From assembly GCA_045646385.1 (NCBI GenBank), contig JAZRKQ010000017.1:44202-108201 (forward strand): a DNA stretch of 64,000 nt, read 5' to 3'. Position 1 is the stretch's first letter; every line of letters starts with the position of its first letter. A model generated the notes under the pieces. The model ran no database searches, was not told the origin of the DNA, and worked only from the letters and a program-made list of their open reading frames with translations. A program made the translations under genes and the position numbers. Positions 49,471-56,740 of this stretch are shown piece by piece. The stretch is from SIG455 sp045646385. Lineage in GTDB: Bacteria; Bacillota; Clostridia; UMGS1810.

Positions 49471-50256
49471 GTGGGCAAATACGGATTGATAGGCGGTAAA
49501 CTTGGACATTCGTTTTCTATGGGAATACACGAAAAATATTTTGCTGTAATTGGTGAAGACTCCACATATGAACTCATCGAAACACCTGCCGAAAATTTAA
49601 AATCAACATTACAGAGTTTTCTGGATAACGGCTATCGAGGAATAAATGTTACCATTCCGCATAAAAAAGCGGTTATGGAGTTTTTAGACGAAATTGCGCC
49701 TGAAGCGGCGGCTATAGGTGCGGTAAACACCATTAAGTTTGAAAACGGAAAACTTTTTGGGTTTAATACTGATTATTACGGATTTGGTAAGACTTTAGAT
49801 AAGTTCGGCATTGATATAAATGGTAAAAAAACGTATATTTTAGGTACGGGCGGTGTGGCAAATGCTGTTTCTGCATATTGCTCAAATAACGGGGCAGAAG
49901 TTATATTTGTATCGCGTAAGCCGTCAGGCAATGCAATTGGTTACGATGAACTTAGAGATGTGCCGTCGGGTGGGATTTTAATTAATTGTACGCCTGTTGG
50001 TATGTATCCTGATATTGATGTTGCACCGACAGATTTTGTAGACGGTTTTGAGGCAGTTGTTGATTTAATATATAACCCCTCAAAAACGAAACTTCTAAAA
50101 AATGCGGAAGCGCACGGTATTAAAGCGGTTAATGGTATCTATATGCTTGTTGCACAGGCGATTTGCGCAGAGGCAATTTGGCACGGTACGGATTTTGATG
50201 AAAATATTATAGATGATATATACGCACAGTTTTTAAAAAATACGGAGGCGAACTGA
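49471..50256 (+). CDS. aroE: Shikimate dehydrogenase
   Basis: NADPH-dependent reduction of 3-dehydroshikimate. 261 residues: Leu-Gly-His-Ser-Phe-Ser near 10-15, Asn-Val-Thr-Ile-Pro-His-Lys-Lys near 59-66 with the catalytic Lys, Ala-Val-Asn-Thr near 85, Asn-Thr-Asp near 99 with the paired Asp, and a dinucleotide loop Gly-Thr-Gly-Gly-Val-Ala near 126. Start GTG 49471 follows GGGGTGAT. Slightly short but complete. Confidence 0.95.
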   Translation: MGKYGLIGGKLGHSFSMGIHEKYFAVIGEDSTYELIETPAENLKSTLQSFLDNGYRGINVTIPHKKAVMEFLDEIAPEAAAIGAVNTIKFENGKLFGFNTDYYGFGKTLDKFGIDINGKKTYILGTGGVANAVSAYCSNNGAEVIFVSRKPSGNAIGYDELRDVPSGGILINCTPVGMYPDIDVAPTDFVDGFEAVVDLIYNPSKTKLLKNAEAHGIKAVNGIYMLVAQAICAEAIWHGTDFDENIIDDIYAQFLKNTEAN

Positions 50257-50258
50257 TT

Positions 50259-50693
50259 ATGAAAATAATGCTTATTAACGGAGTAAATTTAAACTTTGTA
50301 GGAATACGCGAAAAAGGTATTTACGGCAATAAGGATTTTAACTCAATTTGCGAAGACGTAAAAAAATACGCTGAAGAAAAAGGTGTAGAACTTACACTTT
50401 TCCAGAGTAACTGCGAAGGCGAAATTGTAGACTGTCTGCAAAAAGCATACTTTGAAAAATATGACGGTATTGTAATTAATCCCGGTGCACATTCGCACTA
50501 CAGCATTGCCATATATGATGCAATCAAGAGTATCAGCCTGCCGTGTGTGGAGGTGCATCTTTCAAATGTTCATGCAAGGGAAGATTTTCGTAAAAATTGC
50601 GTAACTGCCGGAGCGTGCTGCGGTCAGATATGCGGCTTTGGCGAACTTGGATATAAGATGGCTATTGATGCTTTGGTGGCGCAGGCAAAATGA
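50259..50693 (+). CDS. aroQ: 3-Dehydroquinate dehydratase, type II
   Basis: Converts 3-dehydroquinate to 3-dehydroshikimate. 144 residues, the dodecameric type II fold: Asn-Gly-Val-Asn-Leu-Asn at 7-12, Gln-Ser-Asn-Cys-Glu-Gly near 48-53, Ile-Asn-Pro-Gly-Ala-His-Ser-His-Tyr-Ser near 72-81 and Glu-Val-His-Leu-Ser-Asn near 98-103. The usual catalytic Tyr after Gly-x-Arg-Glu is replaced in spacing by Ile-Arg-Glu-Lys-Gly-Ile-Tyr-Gly, where Tyr22 is the candidate. Its last 4 bp overlap aroK. Confidence 0.93.
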   Translation: MKIMLINGVNLNFVGIREKGIYGNKDFNSICEDVKKYAEEKGVELTLFQSNCEGEIVDCLQKAYFEKYDGIVINPGAHSHYSIAIYDAIKSISLPCVEVHLSNVHAREDFRKNCVTAGACCGQICGFGELGYKMAIDALVAQAK

Positions 50694-51181
50694 ATAACAT
50701 ATATTTAATTGGTATGCCCGGCTGCGGGAAAAGTACAATAGGCAAAATCATTTCCAAGGAAATAAACAGAGAATTTATTGATTTGGACGAGTATATTATC
50801 AGGTGTTCGGGAAAGAGTATAGAAGAACTTTTTTCTGTTGGAGAGGCGCATTTTCGCTCTGTAGAAACGGAGTGCCTTAAAATGGTTAGTGACATGGATA
50901 ACCTCATTGTGGCGACGGGTGGCGGTATAATCGAAACGGCTGGCAATGATGAGATTATGAGAAACAGCGGTATAGTAATATTTATTCATACAACGCCTGA
51001 AAAGATAATGGAAAATTCATCTTTAGACGGCAGACCGTTGCTTGCGAAAAATAAAAACAAAGTATTTGAACTGTTTGATAGACGTTATGAAAAATACAAA
51101 TCTGCTGCTGAGTATATTGTAGAAAATATGGGTGATATTAAAGATACGATATCTAAAATTAAAGACCTGAACTGTTATTAA
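50690..51181 (+). CDS. aroK: Shikimate kinase
   Basis: Phosphorylates shikimate with ATP. 163 residues: Walker A Gly-Met-Pro-Gly-Cys-Gly-Lys-Ser at 8-15, Asp-Leu-Asp-Glu near 33, Phe-Arg near 57 for shikimate, Ala-Thr-Gly-Gly-Gly near 75-79 and the lid Asp-Gly-Arg-Pro-Leu near 110. Start ATG 50690 overlaps aroQ by ATGA. Last gene of the rlmB-to-aroK run; its stop codon lies in the shared terminator. Confidence 0.95.
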   Translation: MNNIYLIGMPGCGKSTIGKIISKEINREFIDLDEYIIRCSGKSIEELFSVGEAHFRSVETECLKMVSDMDNLIVATGGGIIETAGNDEIMRNSGIVIFIHTTPEKIMENSSLDGRPLLAKNKNKVFELFDRRYEKYKSAAEYIVENMGDIKDTISKIKDLNCY

Positions 51182-51199
51182 CAATTCAGGTCTTTTTTT
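51161..51199. terminator. Terminator, aroK / nfo
   Basis: A stem of AAGACCTGAA with TTCAGGTCTT, continued by TGTT/AACA after one mismatch, followed by T8 or so. The left arm contains the end of aroK and the right side abuts the nfo stop, so it serves both strands. Confidence 0.8.
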
Positions 51200-52031
51200 A
51201 ATCTTTATATATTTTTTTCAAAAGTTCAATTTCTTTTGCATAGCCGTCAAGTTCATTAGGTGTTTCAAGTAAAAACGGAAGGGTTTTAAGTTGAGGGTGA
51301 TTTATAATGCGCTCAAACGCTTCTAATCCTATGCTTCCGTCACCGATTTTTTCATGTCTGTCTTTGTGGCTGGCAAACGGATTTTTACTGTCGTTTATGT
51401 GGATAGCGCACAATCTTTTTATTCCGATTACTCTGTCAAACTCTTCTAAAACTCCATCAAGGTTATTAACTACATCGTAGCCACCGTCATTTACATGGCA
51501 GGTGTCTAAACATACACCAAGTTTTTCTGAAAATTCTACTCTGTCAATTATTGCTTTTAATTCCTCAAATTTACTACCAACTTCGCTTCCTTTACCTGCC
51601 ATAGTTTCCAGTAAAACTGTAGTTGTAAGGTCAGGAGTTAAGATTTTATTGAGCATTTCTGATATGAGTTCTATACCTTTTTCTATGCCTTGTCCGACGT
51701 GACTTCCGGGGTGAAAGTTATAAAGGTTTCCGGGCACGTATTCCATACGCATAAGATCGTCTTTCATAGTATTAAATGCAAATTCGCGTATACCTGCATC
51801 TGCAGAGCACGCATTTAAAGTGTAGGGGGCATGGGCTAAAATTTTGGCAAAGTTATTTTCTTTGGCAAATTCCAAAAATGCTTTTATATCTGCTTCGTCA
51901 ATAGGCTTTGCTTTGCCACCTCTCGGGTTACGTGTAAAAAACTGAAATGTATTAGCACCGATTGATTTTGCTTCTTTGCCCATATGCAAAAATCCTTTTG
52001 AAGCAGAAAGGTGACAACCAATTTTAAACAT
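51198..52031 (-). CDS. nfo: Endonuclease IV, AP-site repair
   Basis: Zinc-dependent apurinic endonuclease of base excision repair. 277-residue TIM barrel. N-terminal Gly-Cys-His-Leu-Ser, Asn-Thr-Phe-Gln-Phe-Phe-Thr-Arg-Asn-Pro-Arg near 30-40, and zinc ligands in His-Ala-Pro-Tyr, Asn-Phe-His-Pro-Gly-Ser-His, Leu-Glu-Thr-Met-Ala-Gly, Asp-Thr-Cys-His and Asn-Asp-Ser-Lys. Start ATG at 52031 follows AAGGAG; it overlaps the upstream gene by 8 bp, so the two are one unit. Confidence 0.95.
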   Translation of the reverse strand: MFKIGCHLSASKGFLHMGKEAKSIGANTFQFFTRNPRGGKAKPIDEADIKAFLEFAKENNFAKILAHAPYTLNACSADAGIREFAFNTMKDDLMRMEYVPGNLYNFHPGSHVGQGIEKGIELISEMLNKILTPDLTTTVLLETMAGKGSEVGSKFEELKAIIDRVEFSEKLGVCLDTCHVNDGGYDVVNNLDGVLEEFDRVIGIKRLCAIHINDSKNPFASHKDRHEKIGDGSIGLEAFERIINHPQLKTLPFLLETPNELDGYAKEIELLKKIYKD

Positions 52032-52443
52032 AGCCGTTCTCCTTTTTAAATTCTGATACTGCACTCATAAGTTCCGTTACAGATCCAAACCAAGATTTTA
52101 TCATATGACGCATAATGCCGACTTCTTCATTCTTTGCAAGTAAACCGAAAATAGGTACACCTGAACCATATGCAGCACCGATTTCAGCCCATGCGTCACA
52201 TCCGGATGGACCGATATAGATGAGTAAATCTGCCGTAGTTGCAGATGTAGAGCAGAAATCAAATACTTTTTTGCCGTCTTCTGATGCAATAAAAGCGGTA
52301 AGTTCTCTTTTTGATAAAAATGCTTCTTCAGGTCTGCCTTCTCTAAGCCACGAAAGAACAAAATCGCCGTTGCTTTCAAGTAATTCTGTAAGCATTTCAA
52401 CTGCGTGCTGATGTTTCCACGATGCTGCAATGTAAATATTCAT
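52024..52443 (-). CDS. Nucleoside 2-deoxyribosyltransferase-like protein
   Basis: A 139-residue alpha/beta protein. N-terminal Ile-Tyr-Ile-Ala-Ala-Ser-Trp opens a Rossmann-like strand, and Ser-Gly-Cys-Asp-Ala-Trp-Ala-Glu-Ile-Gly-Ala-Ala-Tyr-Gly near 85-98 matches the Glu-containing active-site helix of nucleoside deoxyribosyltransferases and related N-glycosidases (such as DNPH1/Rcl). The Glu in that motif would be the nucleophile. Substrate is unknown; overlap with nfo suggests a nucleotide-salvage or damaged-nucleotide task (inference). ATG follows AAAGGTGAT. Confidence 0.65.
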   Translation of the reverse strand: MNIYIAASWKHQHAVEMLTELLESNGDFVLSWLREGRPEEAFLSKRELTAFIASEDGKKVFDFCSTSATTADLLIYIGPSGCDAWAEIGAAYGSGVPIFGLLAKNEEVGIMRHMIKSWFGSVTELMSAVSEFKKENGYV

Positions 52444-52465
52444 AGTATCACCTTTCTAGTTTATA

Positions 52466-52495
52466 AAAGCAGGATTGCGTATGCAATCCTGCTTT
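52466..52495 (-). terminator. Terminator of the amino acid ABC operon
   Basis: A perfect 13-bp stem (52466-52478 with 52483-52495), GTAT loop, with the T-run on the minus strand. It lies just after the substrate-binding gene and before the deoxyribosyltransferase-like gene. Confidence 0.85.
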
Positions 52496-52529
52496 CGCTT
52501 AATGTATTATACACAATATTTAACAAAAA

Positions 52530-53309
52530 TTATTCAGCCAATCTGCCGTCAACGTCTGCAGAGATTTTAGCAATTTCGCCTGATTCGTTCAAGCGTTTGA
52601 TAGTAGCGTTTACTTTTTCAAGTAATTCTGTGTTGCCTTTTTTGATTGCTACAGCATAAGCCTCTGTTTCAAATACGCTGTCATCTGTAATGCCTTTGAG
52701 TTCTGGGTTTTTAGCGATAAAACTTTCAGCAGTAGGAGAGTCTATAACAGCAGCGTCGATTTTGCCGTTTAAAACGTCCTGAACAGCGTCGATACCTTTC
52801 TGGTATCTTGCAAGGTTAATTCCGTCAATTTCAGAAAGTGTAAGGTCGCCTGTGTAACCTGTTACAACACCGACTTTTTTGCCTTTTAATGTTTCAACGT
52901 TTGTGATGCCTGTGTCGTCGCCTTTAACAAGGATAGTCTGAACTGCTACCCAGTAGGGATCGCTGAAATCTACGTTTTCAAGTCTGTCAGCAGTAACTGT
53001 CATACCTGCAATACCCATGTCTGCTTTACCTGCATCAACTGCGGGGATGATTGAGTTAAAGTCCATATTTGATACTTCTAAAGTAGCACCCATGTCTTTA
53101 GCGATTTCGTTAGCAATAGCAACGTCAATACCGTCAAACTCACCGCAAAGGCCGTTGCCGTCAGCAGCGATAAACTCAAAAGGTGGGAACTCAGCATTAG
53201 TAGCCATAATTACTTTAGCACCATCTGCATTTTCGCCGCAGCCTGCAAATGAGAGCGCCATTACGGCAATCATCGCTACAGCAAGAACTGTTTTTAACAT
53301 TTTTTTCAT
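52530..53309 (-). CDS. Polar amino acid ABC transporter, substrate-binding lipoprotein
   Basis: Family 3 periplasmic-type binding protein, 259 residues. Signal peptide with lipobox Phe-Ala-Gly-Cys, lipid on Cys24. Then Asn-Ala-Glu-Phe-Pro-Pro-Phe-Glu-Phe, Gly-Phe/Phe-Asp-Gly-Ile-Asp-Val-Ala-Ile-Ala, and Asp-Met-Gly-Ile-Ala-Gly-Met-Thr-Val-Thr-Ala-Asp-Arg, which together with a later Asp in the C-lobe form the alpha-amino-acid site. Ligand could be Gln, Arg, His or Cys-type; not decidable here. GGAGGATATC site precedes the ATG. A 16-bp inverted repeat (53344-53359) in the gap to the ATPase gene could stabilise or boost this segment. Confidence 0.92.
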   Translation of the reverse strand: MKKMLKTVLAVAMIAVMALSFAGCGENADGAKVIMATNAEFPPFEFIAADGNGLCGEFDGIDVAIANEIAKDMGATLEVSNMDFNSIIPAVDAGKADMGIAGMTVTADRLENVDFSDPYWVAVQTILVKGDDTGITNVETLKGKKVGVVTGYTGDLTLSEIDGINLARYQKGIDAVQDVLNGKIDAAVIDSPTAESFIAKNPELKGITDDSVFETEAYAVAIKKGNTELLEKVNATIKRLNESGEIAKISADVDGRLAE

Positions 53310-53343
53310 AATGATATCCTCCTAAGATATTATTTATTTTTAC

Positions 53344-53359
53344 TACCTTATGTAAGGTA
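53344..53359 (-). repeat. Small inverted repeat between ABC ATPase and binding-protein genes
   Basis: TACCTTA and TAAGGTA separated by 2 bp, in the 55-bp gap before the binding protein. No T-run follows on the minus strand, so a role as mRNA-stabilising hairpin is more likely than termination. Confidence 0.4.
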
Positions 53360-53364
53360 ATAGT

Positions 53365-54087
53365 TTACTGAACACGTCTTAAAAATTCTTTTGTACGGTC
53401 GTTCTGCGGATTTTCAAAAACCTCTGCAGGAACACCCTGCTCAGCAATAACGCCGTCGTCCATAAAGAAAAGTCTTGAGCCTACTTCTTTTGCAAAATTC
53501 ATTTCGTGTGTTACAACCACCATTGTCATACCGGAGTCCGCAAGTTCTTTCATTACATTTAAAACCTCGCCGACCATTTCGGGGTCAAGCGCGCTTGTAG
53601 GCTCGTCAAAAAGCATTATATCTGGCGACATTGCCAAAGACCTTGCAATGGCAATTCTCTGTTTTTGACCACCGGATAATTTCCCAGGAAATGAATCTAT
53701 CTTGTCAAAAAGACCAACTTTTTTAAGTAAATCCTCAGCAATTACAACTGCTTCGTCTTTTTTCATTTTCTTTATTTTCATAGGTGCAAGAATAATATTG
53801 TCTAAAACACTCAAATGCGGAAAAAGATTAAATTGCTGGAACACCATGCCCATTTTCTGGCGGATTTTATTAATGTTTGCTTTTGGGTCAGTTATAGATT
53901 CGCCTTCTATAATAATATCGCCCTGAGTAGGTACTTCCAAAAGATTAAGGCAGCGCAAAAAAGTGCTTTTACCGGAGCCCGAAGGACCAATAACAACTAT
54001 TTTTTCGCCTTTTTCAATATGTTCGCTGACTCCTTTTAAAACATGGAGATCGCCAAAACTTTTGTGCAGATTATTTGTTATAATCAT
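53365..54087 (-). CDS. Polar amino acid ABC transporter, ATP-binding protein
   Basis: A 240-residue ABC ATPase of the GlnQ/HisP class. Walker A Gly-Pro-Ser-Gly-Ser-Gly-Lys-Ser-Thr near 34-42, Q-loop Val-Phe-Gln-Gln-Phe near 82, signature Leu-Ser-Gly-Gly-Gln-Lys-Gln-Arg near 137, Walker B Leu-Phe-Asp-Glu-Pro near 158 and switch His in Val-Thr-His-Glu-Met near 195. Second gene of the permease-ATPase-binding protein operon, 19 bp after the permease gene. Confidence 0.95.
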   Translation of the reverse strand: MIITNNLHKSFGDLHVLKGVSEHIEKGEKIVVIGPSGSGKSTFLRCLNLLEVPTQGDIIIEGESITDPKANINKIRQKMGMVFQQFNLFPHLSVLDNIILAPMKIKKMKKDEAVVIAEDLLKKVGLFDKIDSFPGKLSGGQKQRIAIARSLAMSPDIMLFDEPTSALDPEMVGEVLNVMKELADSGMTMVVVTHEMNFAKEVGSRLFFMDDGVIAEQGVPAEVFENPQNDRTKEFLRRVQ

Positions 54088-54106
54088 AGTTCAATTCTCC
54101 TTTCTG

Positions 54107-54853
54107 TCAGCGGTTGTCGGAAGCGCGCAATTTACGTTCAAATGCGGCTATTGCAAGAGTTAAGAATTTGATAATGATGTAGTATACAACTGCTGCTGCA
54201 ACCAATGGCAGAAAAGGCTCAAATGTCAACGAGCGTATAATATCAGCACCTCTTGTCAAATCCTGTACGGAAATGTAGCCTACAACGGCGGTTTCTTTTA
54301 TCAGTACAATAAATTCATTTGCTAAAGTGGGCAGAATATTCTTAATTGCCTGAGGAACTATTATGTAAGCCATTGTCTGAATTCTGGATAGACCGAGCGA
54401 ACGGCCTGCTTCCATCTGTCCGTTGTCGATAGACTGTATACCTGCACGGAAAATTTCAGAAACATACGCACCGCTATTAAAACCGAAAGCGAGCACCGCT
54501 ACAAATATAGCGTTTATATTTACGCTTGCGAATATTACAAAGTATATTATCAAAAGTTGTGTAACCATAGGTGTAGCACGTATAACATCTACATATACAT
54601 ATCCTATGCCTTTGCACACTTTACCTATACCGCGAAGTATTTTGAATCTTGAATTATCCAGAAAAAAAGAATTTCTCAGCAAAAATGCAAGAGCACCGAA
54701 TGTAACACCTAAAATTATGGCAAGTATAGATATAAGTAAGGTATTTCCCAAACCTTTAACCATTTGCATATATCTGTCGTCTTTTATGAAGTTCAGGTAA
54801 AATGAGTGGGAAAATTCCTGCACCATCAACCCAAGAGATTGTGATATAGTCAT
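54107..54853 (-). CDS. Polar amino acid ABC transporter, permease
   Basis: A 248-residue inner-membrane subunit of the HisM/GlnP type, with about five hydrophobic segments and the EAA loop Glu-Ala-Gly-Arg-Ser-Leu-Gly-Leu-Ser near 150 that contacts the ATPase, followed by Val-Pro-Gln-Ala-Ile-Lys-Asn near 170. Only one permease is encoded, so it probably works as a homodimer. First gene of the operon, with a promoter at 54892-54919. Confidence 0.93.
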   Translation of the reverse strand: MTISQSLGLMVQEFSHSFYLNFIKDDRYMQMVKGLGNTLLISILAIILGVTFGALAFLLRNSFFLDNSRFKILRGIGKVCKGIGYVYVDVIRATPMVTQLLIIYFVIFASVNINAIFVAVLAFGFNSGAYVSEIFRAGIQSIDNGQMEAGRSLGLSRIQTMAYIIVPQAIKNILPTLANEFIVLIKETAVVGYISVQDLTRGADIIRSLTFEPFLPLVAAAVVYYIIIKFLTLAIAAFERKLRASDNR

Positions 54854-54891
54854 TTATATTTCTCCGTTTCATTAAAATTACTGCATTTATA

Positions 54892-54919
54892 ATTATACAC
54901 GAATTCTGTATTAAATCAA
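54892..54919 (-). promoter_or_regulatory. Minus-strand promoter of the amino acid ABC operon
   Basis: On the minus strand: TTGATT (54919-54914), 16-bp spacer, TATAAT (54897-54892). About 40 bp upstream of the permease ATG. Confidence 0.65.
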
Positions 54920-54926
54920 GAACTTT

Positions 54927-55466
54927 TTATAAAACACCATATATATTTGTGTATAAAGTGTTTTTTACATCGATGAAATCGTTGTTGTCAAGTGCGTTGG
55001 GGTAAGACATAATTTTAAGCGGTAGTGGCATAAATTCCGGCTGAAGCGGCGGTTGTTCATACGGATAGTCATTAAACAAAAAACCATGTCTTTTATAAAA
55101 TTCTATTCTGCGCGCAGCATCTTCTGTGCTTTTTGGCGGCTCAACTTCTAAAATTATAGGGTTTTTAAAATATGCTTTGCATTTGTCCAACAACTTTCCG
55201 CCGATACCGTTTCCCCGAAGGAAAGCATCTACTGCAAAGTGTTCTATAAACGAATATTTGCCTAAATCCCATATAGCCATAAATGCAATAAGATTATTAT
55301 CTTTAAACGCTACAAGAAGATTGTAGCGGGAATCATTCAATAGTTTTTTCTGTCCGTCCAAAGAACGCATTTCATTTTGCGGGAGTGAATTTGCAAGTAA
55401 AGTGTAAATATTTTCAAATTCTCGTTCCGTAATGGGATTGGATATATTGTATATTTCGTAATTCAT
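54927..55466 (-). CDS. GNAT-family N-acetyltransferase
   Basis: A 179-residue acetyltransferase. The acetyl-CoA loop motif A is visible near 80-95: Phe-Leu-Arg-Gly-Asn-Gly-Ile-Gly-Gly-Lys-Leu-Leu, preceded by Glu-His-Phe-Ala-Val-Asp, with a Phe-Tyr-Lys-Arg-His-Gly-Phe motif near 128. Substrate unknown. It starts 8 bp after rodA and is likely cotranscribed with it. Confidence 0.82.
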   Translation of the reverse strand: MNYEIYNISNPITEREFENIYTLLANSLPQNEMRSLDGQKKLLNDSRYNLLVAFKDNNLIAFMAIWDLGKYSFIEHFAVDAFLRGNGIGGKLLDKCKAYFKNPIILEVEPPKSTEDAARRIEFYKRHGFLFNDYPYEQPPLQPEFMPLPLKIMSYPNALDNNDFIDVKNTLYTNIYGVL

Positions 55467-55474
55467 AATAGCCT

Positions 55475-56587
55475 TTAAAAATTAATAACCTTTCTTCTCA
55501 TATACACACTGAGCACTAACCCTATGGATATAAGATTCGTTAAAAGAGACGACCCTCCGTAACTGAAAAACGGAAGCGGAATACCTGTAACAGGCATTAA
55601 GCCGATGCACATACCGATGTTTTCAAACACGTGTGCAATAAGCATAAATGCCACACCTATGCAGATGTATGAGCCAAAATCGTTTTTTGCCGTGCGTGAA
55701 TTTGTAAGTATCCGAAATATCAGCGCAAAAAGAAGTGCCGTCACAAATATACAACCGATTATGCCAAGTTCTTCGCCTATAACGCCGAATATAAAGTCTG
55801 TGTGTTTAACGGGCAGATACCCCAGCTGTGTCTGCGTACCGTGAAATAAGCCTTTGCCGAAAATCTGTCCGCTTCCGATGGTGAGTTTGGATTGCAAAAC
55901 GTGATATCCCGCACCGCTTGGGTCAGATTCGGGACTTAAAAATACAAGAATTCTATTTTTGCGTGATTCGTTAAGGAAGAAAAACCATATAATGGGAAGA
56001 ATTGCAGCCATAAGCCCGCCTGCGCCGGCAATATATTTCCATGAAATGTTTGCCGCAAACAGTATACCTGCCATTATGCATATAAATACTAATGCAGTGC
56101 CGTAGTCAGGCTGAAGCAGTATTAAAAATATAAGTACACCTGCATGGGTTAAAAGTTTTAATACATTTGCAGGTCGGTTAATATCGTCTTTCAAACTTGC
56201 TACGTGTGCAGAAAATGTAATAATAAACCCGATTTTAACAAATTCTGACGGTTGTATACCTATAGGACCAAATCTTATCCAACTTTTACTGCCTGTGCTT
56301 TCCCTGCCGATACCAATAATAAGTACCATTACAAGAGAGAGTATGCATAAACCATATATAAATTTTGATAAGTCGCCAAGGTCTTCATAATCAATTGCAG
56401 CAAAAACAGCCATTGCGCATATGCCTACAATGGCAGCAACAGATTGAATGATTATATATTTAGTCCCACCTGACATGGTGTTAACCGCACTTGATATTAT
56501 AACTATGCCAAAAACAGTGCAGAAAAGCGTTAATGCTATAACAATCCAGTCAAGATTAGAATAATCTATGGAGGTGTTTCTTTTCAT
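55475..56587 (-). CDS. rodA: SEDS-family glycosyltransferase RodA
   Basis: Peptidoglycan polymerase of the SEDS family (RodA/FtsW/SpoVE), 370 residues with about ten membrane segments. Family signs: Trp-Ile-Arg-Phe-Gly-Pro-Ile-Gly-Ile-Gln-Pro-Ser-Glu near 105-117, Gln-Pro-Asp-Tyr-Gly-Thr-Ala near 160, and the terminal Gly-Ile-Pro-Leu-Pro-Phe-Phe-Ser-Tyr-Gly-Gly-Ser-Ser near 335-347. RodA rather than FtsW is favoured by the short N-terminus and by the mreB elsewhere in the window; SpoVE remains possible. ATG follows GAGGAG. Confidence 0.9.
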   Translation of the reverse strand: MKRNTSIDYSNLDWIVIALTLFCTVFGIVIISSAVNTMSGGTKYIIIQSVAAIVGICAMAVFAAIDYEDLGDLSKFIYGLCILSLVMVLIIGIGRESTGSKSWIRFGPIGIQPSEFVKIGFIITFSAHVASLKDDINRPANVLKLLTHAGVLIFLILLQPDYGTALVFICIMAGILFAANISWKYIAGAGGLMAAILPIIWFFFLNESRKNRILVFLSPESDPSGAGYHVLQSKLTIGSGQIFGKGLFHGTQTQLGYLPVKHTDFIFGVIGEELGIIGCIFVTALLFALIFRILTNSRTAKNDFGSYICIGVAFMLIAHVFENIGMCIGLMPVTGIPLPFFSYGGSSLLTNLISIGLVLSVYMRRKVINF

Positions 56588-56618
56588 AAAAATCTCCTCT
56601 TAAGTTTTTCTAATATAT

Positions 56619-56646
56619 ATTATATCATTAATTGGCAAAAAAACAA
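56619..56646 (-). promoter_or_regulatory. Minus-strand promoter of rodA
   Basis: On the minus strand: TTGTTT (56646-56641), 16-bp spacer, TATAAT (56624-56619) preceded by TGa. Confidence 0.55.
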
Positions 56647-56680
56647 TAATTTTGTTTACGAATTGTTTAAAAAATAATTA

Positions 56681-56709
56681 TTGCAATGGAAAGCAAAATA
56701 CTGTATAAT
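56681..56709 (+). promoter_or_regulatory. Promoter of the DUF5685 operon
   Basis: TTGCAA (56681-56686), 17-bp spacer, TATAAT (56704-56709). It covers the in-frame ATG at 56681, ruling that out as the start of the DUF5685 gene. It may drive the whole run to folD. Confidence 0.65.
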
Positions 56710-56740
56710 TAAAACAATATATAATAGGGGTAGAATAGTA

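Noticed and set aside
54886..54900. ARG-box-like TGTATAATTAT at the amino acid ABC operon promoter
   Set aside because: The match is mostly the TATAAT -10 itself plus AT-rich sequence; the second half-site fails, and the mreB promoter shows a similar string.
56681..56740. ATG start at 56681 for the DUF5685 gene
   Set aside because: It coincides with the -35 region of the promoter; TTG 56741 gives the family N-terminus Met-Phe-Gly-Tyr-Val.
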